From: Sphingobacteriales bacterium
Lineage (GTDB): Bacteria; Bacteroidota; Bacteroidia; Chitinophagales; CAIOSU01
Direction: 5' to 3'
Length of the DNA: 64,000 nt
Assembly: GCA_027483645.1 (NCBI GenBank)
Contig: JAIXUD010000002.1
Span: forward strand, 124,001 to 188,000
Part shown: in pieces, positions 1 through 9,855 of the stretch
How the letters are laid out: the number at the start of each line of letters is the position of its first letter
Position numbering within the stretch: position 1 is the first letter of the stretch
Notes under the pieces: model-generated
What the model was told of the DNA's origin: nothing
Databases searched by the model: none
The model's input: only the letters and a program-made list of their open reading frames with translations
Made by a program: the position numbers and the translations under genes

Positions 1-2
1 TT

Positions 3-461
3 GCCACTAGCGGGCTGGCCATGGGGCAGCAGTTGCTGCAAGGCACCATCTTTGGCGTGGCAACGGCGGTGCTGGCCCTAGCGCTGATTCGCACCGAGTG
101 GTTTACCGAAAGCAGGAGCTACTTCCAGAAGTTCATTACCGAGCTCAACCCGTCATTGCCCGAGATAGTGTTCTATTCCTTCTGCGCCGGCGTGGGCGAA
201 GAGTTGCTTTTCCGCGGGGGCATACAGCCTTGGCTGGGAGTGTGGATTACGGCCATCATCTTTATCGCCCTGCATGGCTACCTCAGCATAAGCGACGTAA
301 CCACTACGGTGTATGGGCTGCTGATGATTTTGATAAGCGCAGGCCTAGGCTACCTGATGGAGCGGGTGGGGCTGTTCAGTGCCATTACTGCCCACTTTTG
401 GTTCGATTTGGTGATGTTTGCCTACCTAAAGTGGGGGCACAGGTCGAAGTATGTGAAGTGA
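3..461 (+). CDS. CPBP family intramembrane metalloprotease (5' end outside window)
   Basis: This is the C-terminal part of a CPBP (Rce1-like, ABI) membrane protease. The reading frame is open to the window edge, so the start lies upstream; the ATG at 21 is probably internal. Visible family motifs are EELLFRG (the glutamate pair and arginine of motif 1), an HG in the next helix (LHGYLS), and AHFWFDL near the end with the third-motif histidine. At least four hydrophobic helices are present, so it acts in the inner membrane. CPBP proteins cleave prenylated or small membrane substrates, and some protect against bacteriocins, but the substrate here cannot be read from the sequence. It converges with the arginase gene 20 bp downstream. 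Confidence 0.85.
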   Translation, partial: ATSGLAMGQQLLQGTIFGVATAVLALALIRTEWFTESRSYFQKFITELNPSLPEIVFYSFCAGVGEELLFRGGIQPWLGVWITAIIFIALHGYLSISDVTTTVYGLLMILISAGLGYLMERVGLFSAITAHFWFDLVMFAYLKWGHRSKYVK

Positions 462-481
462 GTGGCTTCGTGGGCCGTTCA

Positions 482-1429
482 TCACTCCGCGGTGAGCTCG
501 TTTACCACTATTTGCAGTATCTCGAAAGCCGTTTCAGCCATGCGGTTTTCCTTGTCGAGCGTGGGGTTTACTTCCGTTACTTCAAAGGCGCACACCTTAT
601 CCGCTTCCACCAGGTTCAGTATCAGTTGCTTTAGGTCGCGCTCGCTGATGCCGTTGGGCACTGGGGTGCCGGTGCCTTTGCTCACCTTCGGGTCTATGCT
701 ATCCATATCCAGCGAAATGTAAATCATATCACAAGCCTTTAGGTGCTTAAACACTTGCAGGGTTACCTTTTCCACCCCGTGCTTCTTGAGGTCTTTTACG
801 GTTATCTTTTTGATTTTGTGCTTAGCGATAAGAGAGTTCTCCTGCGGCTCGGTATCGCGAATGCCAATAAAAACCAGGTGTTCGGGCCTGATGGCGGGCA
901 CCACGCCCGAGGCGCTTTTTAGCTTTTCCCAGTGCTCAATGGCTTGGGGGCTGGGGGTGTTTACCAGTTGCTCGCGGTTATCAAAACCCAGCAGGGCCGC
1001 CAGCGGCATGCCGTGTACGTTGCCACTGGGCGTGGTGTAGGGCGTGTGCATATCGGCATGGGCATCTATCCATATTACGCCAATCTTTTTCTTGGGGTAG
1101 GCCTTGCGCACGCCAGCAATGAGACCACCGGCAGAGCTATGGTCGCCCGTAAGGATGATGGGGAACGAGCCCTCCAGCAGCGTTTCTTTCACGGTTTCGG
1201 CCATGCGCTCGTACATGGTGCTTATGCCACGGATACGCTTGGCAAAGGGGGTTTCCTCAGGTTCCCAAAGCAGGTAGTTCTCGTCGGGCACGGCTACTAC
1301 CTCAAATTGCTTAAAGAACGGGCTGCGGTAATCGAGCGCGGCAATGCGTATGGCATCGGGCCCCATGCTGGCGCCACGGGTACCCGCACCCAGCTCCGAG
1401 CGCACTTCTATAATCTTTACTTTCTTCAT
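482..1429 (-). CDS. rocF: Arginase (ureohydrolase family)
   Basis: Mn-dependent ureohydrolase that would split L-arginine into ornithine and urea. The metal-binding motifs are all visible: GDHS, DAHADMHTP and SLDMDSIDP. The longer frame starts at 1498, but its first 23 residues do not resemble the family, whereas the ATG at 1429 opens with MKKVKIIEVRSELGAG, the normal first beta strand and an ExGAG-type motif. The length from that start is 315 residues, normal for arginase. It is divergent from glpK, with about 74 bp between starts. A CAAAGATT near 1480 (minus-strand AATCTTTG) resembles the -7 promoter box with one mismatch. Agmatinase or formiminoglutamase specificity cannot be fully excluded. 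Confidence 0.88.
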   Translation of the reverse strand: MKKVKIIEVRSELGAGTRGASMGPDAIRIAALDYRSPFFKQFEVVAVPDENYLLWEPEETPFAKRIRGISTMYERMAETVKETLLEGSFPIILTGDHSSAGGLIAGVRKAYPKKKIGVIWIDAHADMHTPYTTPSGNVHGMPLAALLGFDNREQLVNTPSPQAIEHWEKLKSASGVVPAIRPEHLVFIGIRDTEPQENSLIAKHKIKKITVKDLKKHGVEKVTLQVFKHLKACDMIYISLDMDSIDPKVSKGTGTPVPNGISERDLKQLILNLVEADKVCAFEVTEVNPTLDKENRMAETAFEILQIVVNELTAE

Positions 1430-1494
1430 CTGCCCGAAATATTCTAGTTTTATCTGCCCTTTCGGGCATCCGAAATTTACAAAGATTCCGCTAA

Positions 1495-2997
<1,503 letters not shown>

Positions 2998-3223
2998 CTA
3001 TTATTTGTATAGTGCGAAGTTCGAATCTGCGTCACGCCCAGATCCCGCAACGTGTCATGGTGCGCGGAGGCTTGGTTTTAATATTGTTTAATAACATTGT
3101 TACTCGTTTCCTTCCACTCCCACCTTGGGCAATTCTGTATAATCCAACTAACCCATTCCACACCCATCATTTTACCATTACTAATATTCACCCACCCCTA
3201 TAGCCATTCCACGGGTTATGCCC

Positions 3224-3231
3224 TACCTTTG
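3224..3231 (+). promoter_or_regulatory. Bacteroidota -7 promoter box of glpD
   Basis: TACCTTTG matches the TAnnTTTG -7 consensus of the Bacteroidota primary sigma factor. Transcription should start about 7 nt downstream, near 3238, which rules out the GTG at 3231 and supports the ATG at 3249 as the glpD start. Confidence 0.6.
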
Positions 3232-3248
3232 TGGTATTATCCTCAACC

Positions 3249-4889
3249 ATGGCGCATCTATCCCTTTCATCCCTCAACCGGGAGCATACCCTACAAGAGT
3301 TTCAGCAACAAACCTTCGACCTTTTAGTGATTGGCGGCGGCATTACCGGTGCCGGTATTGCGCTAGATGCGGTGGCGCGCGGCATGAGCGTGGCCTTGGT
3401 GGAGAAAAACGACTTTGCCTCGGGCACCAGCAGCCGAAGCACGAAGCTCATACACGGTGGGCTGCGCTATCTAAAGCAGTTTGAAATAGCCCTGGTACGC
3501 GAAGTGGGCCGCGAGCGCGACATTATTTGGCGCAACGCCCCGCATGTGGTGCACCCAGAGAATATGCTGTTGCCGATAGTGGAGAAAGGCTCGCTGGGCA
3601 AAAGCTCTACTTCGGTAGGCCTGTACGTATACGATGTGCTGGCAGGCGTAAAGCGCAGCGAACGCCGCGTAATGCTGGACAAAGACCAAACCCTGAGCCA
3701 AGAACCGATGCTGCGCCCAGATATAGTGCGCGGCGGCGGCCTCTATAAAGAATACCGCACCGATGATGCCCGCCTCACCATTGAGGTGCTGAAGACGGCC
3801 CGCCAACGCGGCGCTACCATACTCAACTATGTGCAGGCACAGAAGTTTGTGTACGAAAACAACAAGGCCGTAGGGGCTTTGGTGGAGGATGTAATTGGCG
3901 ATAGTACTTTCGAGATTAAGGCACACAAAATAGTGAACGCCGCCGGCCCATGGGTAGATGAGCTTCGCCAGAGCGATGGCTCATTGAAGGGCAAGCGCCT
4001 GCACCTTACCAAAGGTGTGCATATTGTGGTGCCCTATGAGCGGTTGCCATTGAAACAGGCCATCTACTTTGATGTGGCAGGTGGGCGGATGATATTTGCC
4101 ATACCGCGCGATAAAGTGACCTACATTGGCACTACCGATACCAACTATAAAGCCGACATCGACAGCCCTACTACGAGCAAAGCGGATGTGGACTATCTAC
4201 TCAACGCCATTAACGCCATCATCCCTGGGCAGCAATTGGTTGTGGCGGATATTACCTCGAGCTGGGCAGGCTTGCGCCCGTTGATACACGAGGACGGCAA
4301 AGACCCATCGGAGCTGAGCCGTAAGGATGAGATTTTCCTAAGCCCGAGCGGGGTGATTTCCATTGCGGGCGGTAAGCTTACCGGTTTCCGTAAGATGGCG
4401 GAACGCACCGTAGACTTGGTGGCAGAGCAACTTACCAACGAACAAAAGAAGAAATACCAGCCTTGCACTACCGAAACCATCAAACTGAGCGGTGGCGACT
4501 TGGGCAACCCAGGTGCCATAGGTAGGCTTATTGAGGAGGTGCAACAGACCACCGGCCTTAAAGGCTTGGATGCCCGCATACTGGTAGAGAAATATGGTAG
4601 CAATACCCCAACCATCATTGCCAATGCCAAAACCAAGCAAGGCACTTGGCCCGAGAAGCTACTGCTGGCTGAAATAGAATATGCTATAACCGAAGAACTG
4701 GTATATACCCCTGCCGACTTCTTAGTGCGCCGCACCGGCCGCCTATATTTCGACCGCGAAAGCATCGAGGCAATTTTACCAACAGTTATCGATACACTTT
4801 TCACCACCCTCAAATACAGCCAAGAGCAGCGTGAGCGCTTTGAAGCGTGGTTTACTGCGGAGTACCAGCAGGCGGTGCTGTTTGAATAG
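3249..4889 (+). CDS. glpD: FAD-dependent glycerol-3-phosphate dehydrogenase
   Basis: Oxidises sn-glycerol-3-phosphate to dihydroxyacetone phosphate, passing electrons to quinone at the membrane. The N terminus carries the FAD-binding LLVIGGGITGAGIALDAVARG Rossmann motif followed by an acidic strand end (ALVEKND) and the family stretch ASGTSSRSTKLIHGGLRYL. The C-terminal domain with RRTGRLYFD is the DAO_C part. The frame could start at GTG 3231, but a -7 promoter box ends at 3231, so ATG 3249 is chosen. It forms the glycerol pathway with glpK. Its last 13 codons lie inside a 50-bp direct repeat that recurs at 5499-5548, where the opposite strand encodes the end of the MFS transporter. Confidence 0.96.
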   Translation: MAHLSLSSLNREHTLQEFQQQTFDLLVIGGGITGAGIALDAVARGMSVALVEKNDFASGTSSRSTKLIHGGLRYLKQFEIALVREVGRERDIIWRNAPHVVHPENMLLPIVEKGSLGKSSTSVGLYVYDVLAGVKRSERRVMLDKDQTLSQEPMLRPDIVRGGGLYKEYRTDDARLTIEVLKTARQRGATILNYVQAQKFVYENNKAVGALVEDVIGDSTFEIKAHKIVNAAGPWVDELRQSDGSLKGKRLHLTKGVHIVVPYERLPLKQAIYFDVAGGRMIFAIPRDKVTYIGTTDTNYKADIDSPTTSKADVDYLLNAINAIIPGQQLVVADITSSWAGLRPLIHEDGKDPSELSRKDEIFLSPSGVISIAGGKLTGFRKMAERTVDLVAEQLTNEQKKKYQPCTTETIKLSGGDLGNPGAIGRLIEEVQQTTGLKGLDARILVEKYGSNTPTIIANAKTKQGTWPEKLLLAEIEYAITEELVYTPADFLVRRTGRLYFDRESIEAILPTVIDTLFTTLKYSQEQRERFEAWFTAEYQQAVLFE

Positions 4890-5548
4890 GGGCGGGGGCA
4901 AATCGTTTGAATTTTTAGTATTTTTCTGGAAAGGAATGGTATGAGAGCAATACTGTTAGTTGCCTTAGGATGCATAGTTTCTTTCACTGCTGTTTCCCAA
5001 GATTCAAGCAGCTTGGGAGTGCTCACCAATTCTTATACAGCAATATTCCAACTTACTAATCCTACCTTAAACTATACATACCGAGATGCGGAACAAATTC
5101 ATGATTATTCAGGCAACTGGGATTTAGATGGGGACGGCATTTTAGATAGCGTAATGTTTGTTGGCAATGGTGGAGTTCATCTATATTTTCATTTATTGCT
5201 TCAGCTAAGTTCAGAAAATGTCCAACAAAGTTTCCCAATGCTTAGCCTAGATATGCCCGTACATCAACCAGTAGATAGCCTTTGGAAGAACTATGGTACC
5301 GTTGAAGGATTCCCGCAACTGATTGTCCACGATTTTAATGGTGATGGCAACAGTGACATTTACTTATATGTGGCAGGTATAGAAAAGCACCCTGATGTGA
5401 GAGGTTTAGGTATAACTTCTAGGCACATCGTATTAAGTTATGCAGCAGGTGACGTTGTTATTAAAAACTATCAGCCATAGTTTTGCCTAAATGTCCGCTT
5501 ACTGCGGAATATCAGCAGGCGGTGCTGTTTGAATAGGGGCGGGTGCAA
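4852..5548. repeat. 50-bp direct repeat pair flanking an inserted segment
   Basis: Positions 4852-4901 and 5499-5548 match at 47 of 50 bases. The first copy holds the last codons and stop of glpD. In the second copy the minus strand encodes the last residues and stop of the MFS transporter. The 597 bp between the copies carry one small gene. The simplest reading is that glpD and the transporter once converged and overlapped at their 3' ends, and that an insertion duplicated the shared segment. Confidence 0.85.
4941..5480 (+). CDS. Small secreted protein with two DxDGDG-type calcium loops
   Basis: A 179-residue hypothetical protein. Residues 1-19 form a clear signal peptide (hydrophobic core and an SFTAVSQ cleavage region). 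Two acidic loops, DLDGDGILD around residue 61 and DFNGDGNSD around residue 133, resemble the calcium loops of FG-GAP/VCBS or dockerin-type repeats, so an extracellular or periplasmic location is likely. No enzyme motif is seen. The base composition is visibly richer in A and T than the surrounding glpD and transporter genes, and the gene sits exactly between the two copies of a 50-bp direct repeat, so it looks like a recent insertion. Function unknown. Confidence 0.7.
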   Translation: MRAILLVALGCIVSFTAVSQDSSSLGVLTNSYTAIFQLTNPTLNYTYRDAEQIHDYSGNWDLDGDGILDSVMFVGNGGVHLYFHLLLQLSSENVQQSFPMLSLDMPVHQPVDSLWKNYGTVEGFPQLIVHDFNGDGNSDIYLYVAGIEKHPDVRGLGITSRHIVLSYAAGDVVIKNYQP

Positions 5549-6719
5549 TATACCGTATCAATACAATGCAGGCTAGCGATGCTGCTACGGCAACAAAGCC
5601 TACGTACATATAGTTTTCCAGTTGGCCGGCTTCGTTTTCCACTATTATGAGCCCAGCTACAAATGCCGCCGAGGCCGATGCTATTTGCTGTAGGCTAGTG
5701 GCCACCGTCATAAAACCGCCGCGGTTTTGTGGTATGGCTGTTGAGGTCATTATGGTGAGGGCCGGAATCATCCTGCCCCCAATAAAGATGAAGAACAAGG
5801 TAGTTGGTATCAGCGCCACATACATGGGCACTTGCGGCAGATTGGTAATCGCCACTATGGGTATAAGGGCTAGCAGGCCCATAACGGTAAACATCCGCAC
5901 ATTGCCATACCTATCGCACCAGCGGCCAAAGAGCGGCGAAGTGAAGAGCGTAATGGCACCACCAATCAAATAAATATAGCTCAGGTCGAGCTTACTGAAA
6001 CCGATATTGCTGCGCATATAGGGTGCGATAAAAGGCACTATGCTAAACTGCCCGAACATTAACAGCACCATTAATAGCAAAGCCAGCTGCTGATTGCGCT
6101 TGTTGAAGATGTTGATGACAAACTCTACTGGGCTGCGCTTTTGGGCGTTCGCCATGTGGCCCGTCATGCTCGGCATAAAGGCAATGATGCCAAAGAAAAT
6201 GGCGATGCTTGCCCCACCCAATAGTATAAACGGCGCTTGCCAATTATACAGCGAGGCGAGATACAAGCCAAACGGCACGCCAAATACCGATGCCGCCGAG
6301 AACGCCCCCATTACATAACCCATCGCCGCCGACCGCCGCTCCACGGGGAACACATCGGCTACTATAGATAGCACCAAGGCACCGAGTATGCCCCCGAAGG
6401 CGCCGGTAAATATGCGTGCAGCAATAAGCAAGTGGTGGGTAGGGGCAAACGCGCAGGCCATAGTGCCAATGGTAAAGCCTGCAAAAAGATATACCAGTGC
6501 TCGTTTCCTATCAAACTTATCGATAAAGAAGGCCCCCAGAAACCCAAAGATACCGGCACTAAACCCATAGCTGCTTACAATGGCGCCAAACTGCGCTGGC
6601 GTAATATCGAACGCATCCATGAGCTGATCGCCGAGGGGCATGATGATGATGAAATCCATCATGTGCACAAACTTGATGATGGTTAGTATAGCCAGTATTA
6701 TTTTCTCGTTGCGGGTCAT
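5499..6719 (-). CDS. MFS transporter
   Basis: A 406-residue major facilitator superfamily permease with about twelve hydrophobic segments. The sequence between helices 2 and 3, FIDKFDRKRALVYLFAGF, is the motif-A loop (D-(R/K)-x-x-R-R-like), and a second copy of the pattern, GRWCDRYGNVR, sits in the second half. Drug:H+ antiporter-1 type proteins of the AraJ/Bcr kind look like this; the substrate is unknown. The last residues (APAPIQTAPPADIPQ) are encoded on the reverse of a duplicated glpD 3' end, and the stop codon is the first three bases of that repeat. A CAAAGATG at 6728 is a near-match to the minus-strand -7 box. Confidence 0.9.
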   Translation of the reverse strand: MTRNEKIILAILTIIKFVHMMDFIIIMPLGDQLMDAFDITPAQFGAIVSSYGFSAGIFGFLGAFFIDKFDRKRALVYLFAGFTIGTMACAFAPTHHLLIAARIFTGAFGGILGALVLSIVADVFPVERRSAAMGYVMGAFSAASVFGVPFGLYLASLYNWQAPFILLGGASIAIFFGIIAFMPSMTGHMANAQKRSPVEFVINIFNKRNQQLALLLMVLLMFGQFSIVPFIAPYMRSNIGFSKLDLSYIYLIGGAITLFTSPLFGRWCDRYGNVRMFTVMGLLALIPIVAITNLPQVPMYVALIPTTLFFIFIGGRMIPALTIMTSTAIPQNRGGFMTVATSLQQIASASAAFVAGLIIVENEAGQLENYMYVGFVAVAASLACIVLIRYIAPAPIQTAPPADIPQ

Positions 6720-6840
6720 TTCGGGTGCAAAGATGCGGGTAAAAAACGTTTAAACATTGATTGGGTGGAAGGGGTTCCAAGAAACACCGCTCATTGCGAG
6801 TCTTTTCCCCATATTACAACACAAACCGTGGAAACCAGCG

Positions 6841-6876
6841 TGACACCCTGAGCCCTTCGACAGGCTCAGGGTGACA
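6841..6876. repeat. REP-like hairpin (CCCTGAGCC...GGCTCAGGG)
   Basis: A palindromic unit with arms reading GACACCCTGAGCC and GGCTCAGGGTGAC around the loop cttcgaca. This word is a widespread dispersed intergenic repeat in Bacteroidota. Degenerate relatives occur here at about 21119-21160 and 45417-45449. It sits upstream of the MFS gene and downstream of the DUF4476 terminator. Confidence 0.7.
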
Positions 6877-6905
6877 CACCATTCGAAAACCTAACACAAA
6901 CTCAA

Positions 6906-6936
6906 TAAAAAAGGCCGCCCCTGTCTTGGGGCGGCC
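6906..6936 (-). terminator. Rho-independent terminator of the DUF4476 gene
   Basis: A perfect 9-bp stem (GGCCGCCCC / GGGGCGGCC) with a 6-nt loop. Read on the minus strand it is followed by six T. It lies about 25 bp past the stop of the minus-strand DUF4476 gene. Confidence 0.88.
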
Positions 6937-6960
6937 TCAATAATTTATGCTTTCAAGTTA

Positions 6961-7923
6961 CTACCTGCGGAAGCCATTAATATACTCATTCAACTCATCA
7001 ACCGATGAGGAGAAGGTAAAGGCATCGTTTACTTTGAAGTAGTTACCCAAGTCGAAGGTGCGGCCGTAGGCGAATTTGGCAAACTCCAAGCGGGTACCCT
7101 CAAAGTCGAAAATGAGCATAATCTCCTTTACCTGGCTGCTGGTAAGGCAGTTGCTATTGAAAATTTGCTGGGCAATGGCATACTGGCTATCGCTAAAGGG
7201 CTGCTTCTGTATGCTGGCCTTGGCGCCGGCAAAGTCACCATCGCTCATCGGCCATGGGCAACCTACTGGGCCATTGTAACCTGGCATTACATATACTGGC
7301 GGCTGCGCTGGCACTGGTGTTGGTGCAGGGGTGCTGGTGGAAGTAGTGGTGGTGGTAGTGGTTACGGAGGTGTTCTCTTCGTAGTACACACCCGTACCAT
7401 CGTTAATGGTCACGTTCATACCGAAGCCGGGTACACCCACGCCTACGTTTACGTTTACACCATTGTTTACTACTGGCGTGCCCACAGTGGTAGTGGTGGT
7501 GCTATGCGTTACGGTGGTAGCTACCGGTGGTGCAGGGGTAGTAGTGTAGGTAACTACGGTGGTAGAAGGGGGTGTAGGTGGGGCCTGTGCGATAGGCACT
7601 TCGCCCATCCACCTTACTACATACTTGCCATTCTTGTCTTTGCGGACGTTAAAAGTTACTTCCGAAGGAAACTCAGGCGTGGGGATGGTTTTATCAATTT
7701 CGCCCAAAGCCTTATCGGCAAAAATGATTTTGGCCTTTATCACCATGGCATTCACGTTCTGCACCTTCACATTGGTTTGGGGCTCTTCATTTTGGCGGAT
7801 GCCATTGATGATTACGAAAAACGCTTCGCCTTGCTCGGCAAAGAAGATAAAATTACTGCCAGTTTGCGCAAAGGCACTTACTGCATAAAAAGCTACTACG
7901 AGGGTAAAGATTAACTTTTTCAT
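6961..7923 (-). CDS. Secreted protein with C-terminal DUF4476 domain
   Basis: A 320-residue exported protein. Residues 1-19 are a signal peptide ending in AVSAFA-Q. Residues about 20-110 are a beta-rich N-terminal domain. Residues 115-220 are a low-complexity linker of Thr, Pro and Val with repeated TTTTT and PAPTP runs. The last 95 residues, from about GCPWPMSDGDFAGAKASI to the end, match DUF4476, a helical domain common in Bacteroidota secreted proteins. Its role is unknown. The gene is followed by a strong terminator on its own strand and stands alone. The antisense strand of the Thr/Pro linker holds long open frames, which are composition artefacts. Confidence 0.9.
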   Translation of the reverse strand: MKKLIFTLVVAFYAVSAFAQTGSNFIFFAEQGEAFFVIINGIRQNEEPQTNVKVQNVNAMVIKAKIIFADKALGEIDKTIPTPEFPSEVTFNVRKDKNGKYVVRWMGEVPIAQAPPTPPSTTVVTYTTTPAPPVATTVTHSTTTTTVGTPVVNNGVNVNVGVGVPGFGMNVTINDGTGVYYEENTSVTTTTTTTSTSTPAPTPVPAQPPVYVMPGYNGPVGCPWPMSDGDFAGAKASIQKQPFSDSQYAIAQQIFNSNCLTSSQVKEIMLIFDFEGTRLEFAKFAYGRTFDLGNYFKVNDAFTFSSSVDELNEYINGFRR

Positions 7924-7953
7924 TGTGTTTTTTAATTTGGATTAAGAAATAGT

Positions 7954-8110
7954 TTATTGGTTAATTGGTTAACTGGTTAACTGGTTGATTGGTGCTCGTT
8001 TAATAGATTATTGATATAATGATCAGAAATAAACCCCTCAGTAATATTTCTGTTATAACAATAAACTAATTAACCAGTCAACAAATCAACTAATCAACAA
8101 GCCACCAATT
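7954..8110. repeat. Inverted arrays of a GGTTAACT-type word
   Basis: Positions 7954-7993 repeat the word ttattGGTTAAyTGG about five times. Positions 8065-8110 carry the complementary word (attAACCAGTcAAC, aATCAACtAATCAAC). The two arms can pair into an imperfect hairpin with a loop of about 70 nt. The right arm runs into the stop codon of the acyl-CoA dehydrogenase gene. Confidence 0.75.
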
Positions 8111-9248
8111 AGCGAAGTATATCGCGAGATATTACGATACGCTGAACCTCAGAAGTCCCCTCGTAGATTTGCGTAATCTTGGCATCCCGCATTAGTCGTT
8201 CCACATGATATTCCTTCACATAGCCGTAGCCACCATGAATTTGTACGGCCTCCACCGTCACCCACATTGCAACTTCGCTAGCTACTACTTTCGCCTGCGC
8301 TGCTGCTCTCTGGTAATCTTGGCCTTGGTCTTTCAACCAAGCCGCTTTATAAATCAACAACCTTGCCGCCTCAATCCTAGTGGCCATATCGGCCAATTTG
8401 AATTGGATGATTTGGTGGTTTGCAATTTCTTTGCCAAAAGCTTTACGTTGCTTGCTGTATGCCAATGCCAACTCATAAGCACCACTGGCTATACCCAGTG
8501 CTTGGCTGGCGATACCGATGCGACCACCATCCAAAGTTTTCATGGCAAACTTGAACCCGAAGCCATCCTCGCCAATGCGGTCTTCCTTTGGTACCACTAC
8601 ATCTTGGAACATAATGGAGTGCGTATCGCTACTGCGGATGCCTAGCTTATTTTCCTTCAACCCACGGCTTACACCTGGGGCGTTGGCATCTATAATTAGT
8701 ACGTTAATACCCCTGTGGGCCTTCTCCCTGTCCGTCTGCGCTATGACCAAATAAATGGACGCTTTGCCCCCATTCGTTATCCAGTTTTTAGTACCATTTA
8801 CGATGTAATGGTCCCCCATATCCACGGCAGTGGTGCGCTGGCTGGTGGCATCGCTGCCCGCCTCAGGTTCGCTTAGGCAAAACGCGCCTAGCTTCTCGCC
8901 CTTGGCCAATGGCACTAGGTACTTTTGTTTTTGTACTTCGGTGCCGTAGGTCTCCAATCCCCAGCAAACCAAAGAGTTGTTTACCGACATGATAACCGAG
9001 CTACTCGCATCCACCTTGCTTATCTCCTCCATCGCTAGCACGTAGCTAGTGGTATCCAGCCCGCTACCGCCGTATTCCGGTGCCACCATCATACCCAGGA
9101 AACCCAGTTCGGCCATTTGTTTTACCTGCTCGGTAGGGTAGCTTTGGGTTTCATCGCGGTCAATTACGCCTGGTTTGCAATCGTTCTGGGCGAAATCGCG
9201 AGCCGCCTTTTGTATCATCAAGTGTTCTTCTGAAAGCTGGAAAAGCAT
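8109..9248 (-). CDS. Acyl-CoA dehydrogenase
   Basis: FAD-dependent enzyme that introduces the first double bond into acyl-CoA in fatty-acid or branched-chain amino-acid breakdown. The 379-residue length is standard. Signatures include AFCLSEPEAGSDA (FAD contact), TKNWITNGGKA, the central DGGRIGIASQALG, and the C-terminal QIHGGYGYVKEYHVERLMRDAKITQIYEGTSEVQ, which contains the catalytic-base region with YEGT just before the end. Short-chain acyl-CoA (butyryl-CoA) dehydrogenases are most similar in these motifs. It is a single gene; the exact chain-length preference cannot be read from sequence. Confidence 0.94.
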   Translation of the reverse strand: MLFQLSEEHLMIQKAARDFAQNDCKPGVIDRDETQSYPTEQVKQMAELGFLGMMVAPEYGGSGLDTTSYVLAMEEISKVDASSSVIMSVNNSLVCWGLETYGTEVQKQKYLVPLAKGEKLGAFCLSEPEAGSDATSQRTTAVDMGDHYIVNGTKNWITNGGKASIYLVIAQTDREKAHRGINVLIIDANAPGVSRGLKENKLGIRSSDTHSIMFQDVVVPKEDRIGEDGFGFKFAMKTLDGGRIGIASQALGIASGAYELALAYSKQRKAFGKEIANHQIIQFKLADMATRIEAARLLIYKAAWLKDQGQDYQRAAAQAKVVASEVAMWVTVEAVQIHGGYGYVKEYHVERLMRDAKITQIYEGTSEVQRIVISRDILR

Positions 9249-9475
9249 TGTATAGGTAGGGTTTATAATGATGGTACAGGGATTTACCTTTACCAGTTAA
9301 CAAAAATACCTAAAATGCGGTTTAGTTGGTAGGGAAAGTTTTTTGGGTGGGGAGGTGTTGGTATAATACTTTTCAGGTAATGAGTGGTCGGACGAATACT
9401 TAGCTGTGAGCATTGCGTTCTCGATGCTTTCATATCCGCTTCATTCTTATATTTTACTGAAATCAACAACTTCTT

Positions 9476-9483
9476 TACTTTTG
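9476..9483 (+). promoter_or_regulatory. -7 promoter box of the 53-aa gene
   Basis: TACTTTTG matches TAnnTTTG and ends 5 bp before the ATG at 9489, so the message would be leaderless or nearly so. Confidence 0.5.
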
Positions 9484-9488
9484 TATCT

Positions 9489-9650
9489 ATGCCTATCCTA
9501 CTCACAGATTTTAGAGACCTTCAAGACAAATACTACGGCATGCAAGGTACGCTCGAAAGGAAACAGTATGAAGCTACCTATCGCAATCAAATAAATAAAA
9601 TCCGATTAGAGAGGATGGTAAAGAAGATAAAGGCAAATGCGAAGCGATAA
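9489..9650 (+). CDS. Small basic protein, 53 residues
   Basis: A short gene starting at the ATG at 9489, directly behind a perfect -7 promoter box; the same frame extends upstream to 9384 but that extension would precede the promoter. The product, MPILLTDFRDLQDKYYGMQG through the end, is hydrophilic and strongly basic at its C terminus (LERMVKKIKANAKR) and probably one or two alpha helices. It has no recognisable domain or signal peptide. A basic helical protein of this size could bind nucleic acid, but that is only a guess. It stands alone between acyl-CoA dehydrogenase and mutL. Confidence 0.5.
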   Translation: MPILLTDFRDLQDKYYGMQGTLERKQYEATYRNQINKIRLERMVKKIKANAKR

Positions 9651-9855
9651 ATTGTAATCTATAAGATAGCAATTGTTATCTATCCTATTGGTAGCATCCA
9701 TTCCCAACCTTACATGGAATCTCCATTATTTAAACCTTCCACCTGTGCACCTTGCGTGATGGTAAATTTCTTTTCTGCACTTGCTGGTTAAAACCACATG
9801 AATGTCATTTGCAAAAGGTAAATGCTTTGTGAATAGGTGTTTTACACCAAGCTCC

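Noticed and set aside
932-1447. A 171-codon plus-strand frame across arginase
   Set aside because: Antisense to the conserved Mn-binding arginase motifs; no family resemblance.
3016-3050. AGTTCGAATCTGCGTCACGCC, which looks like the T-arm and 3' end of a tRNA
   Set aside because: One of five T-stem pairs is wrong, and no complementary acceptor strand or anticodon arm is found in the preceding 70 bases, which lie in the end of glpK. At most it is a relic.
4193-5029. A 278-codon minus-strand frame across the end of glpD
   Set aside because: It is antisense to a well-supported glpD and its translation is Ser/Pro-rich without domains.
7165-7914. A 249-codon plus-strand frame across the DUF4476 gene
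   Set aside because: It is antisense to the Thr/Pro-rich linker, whose composition suppresses stops in the other strand. The translation (repeated Tyr, Trp, Gly, His) is not protein-like.
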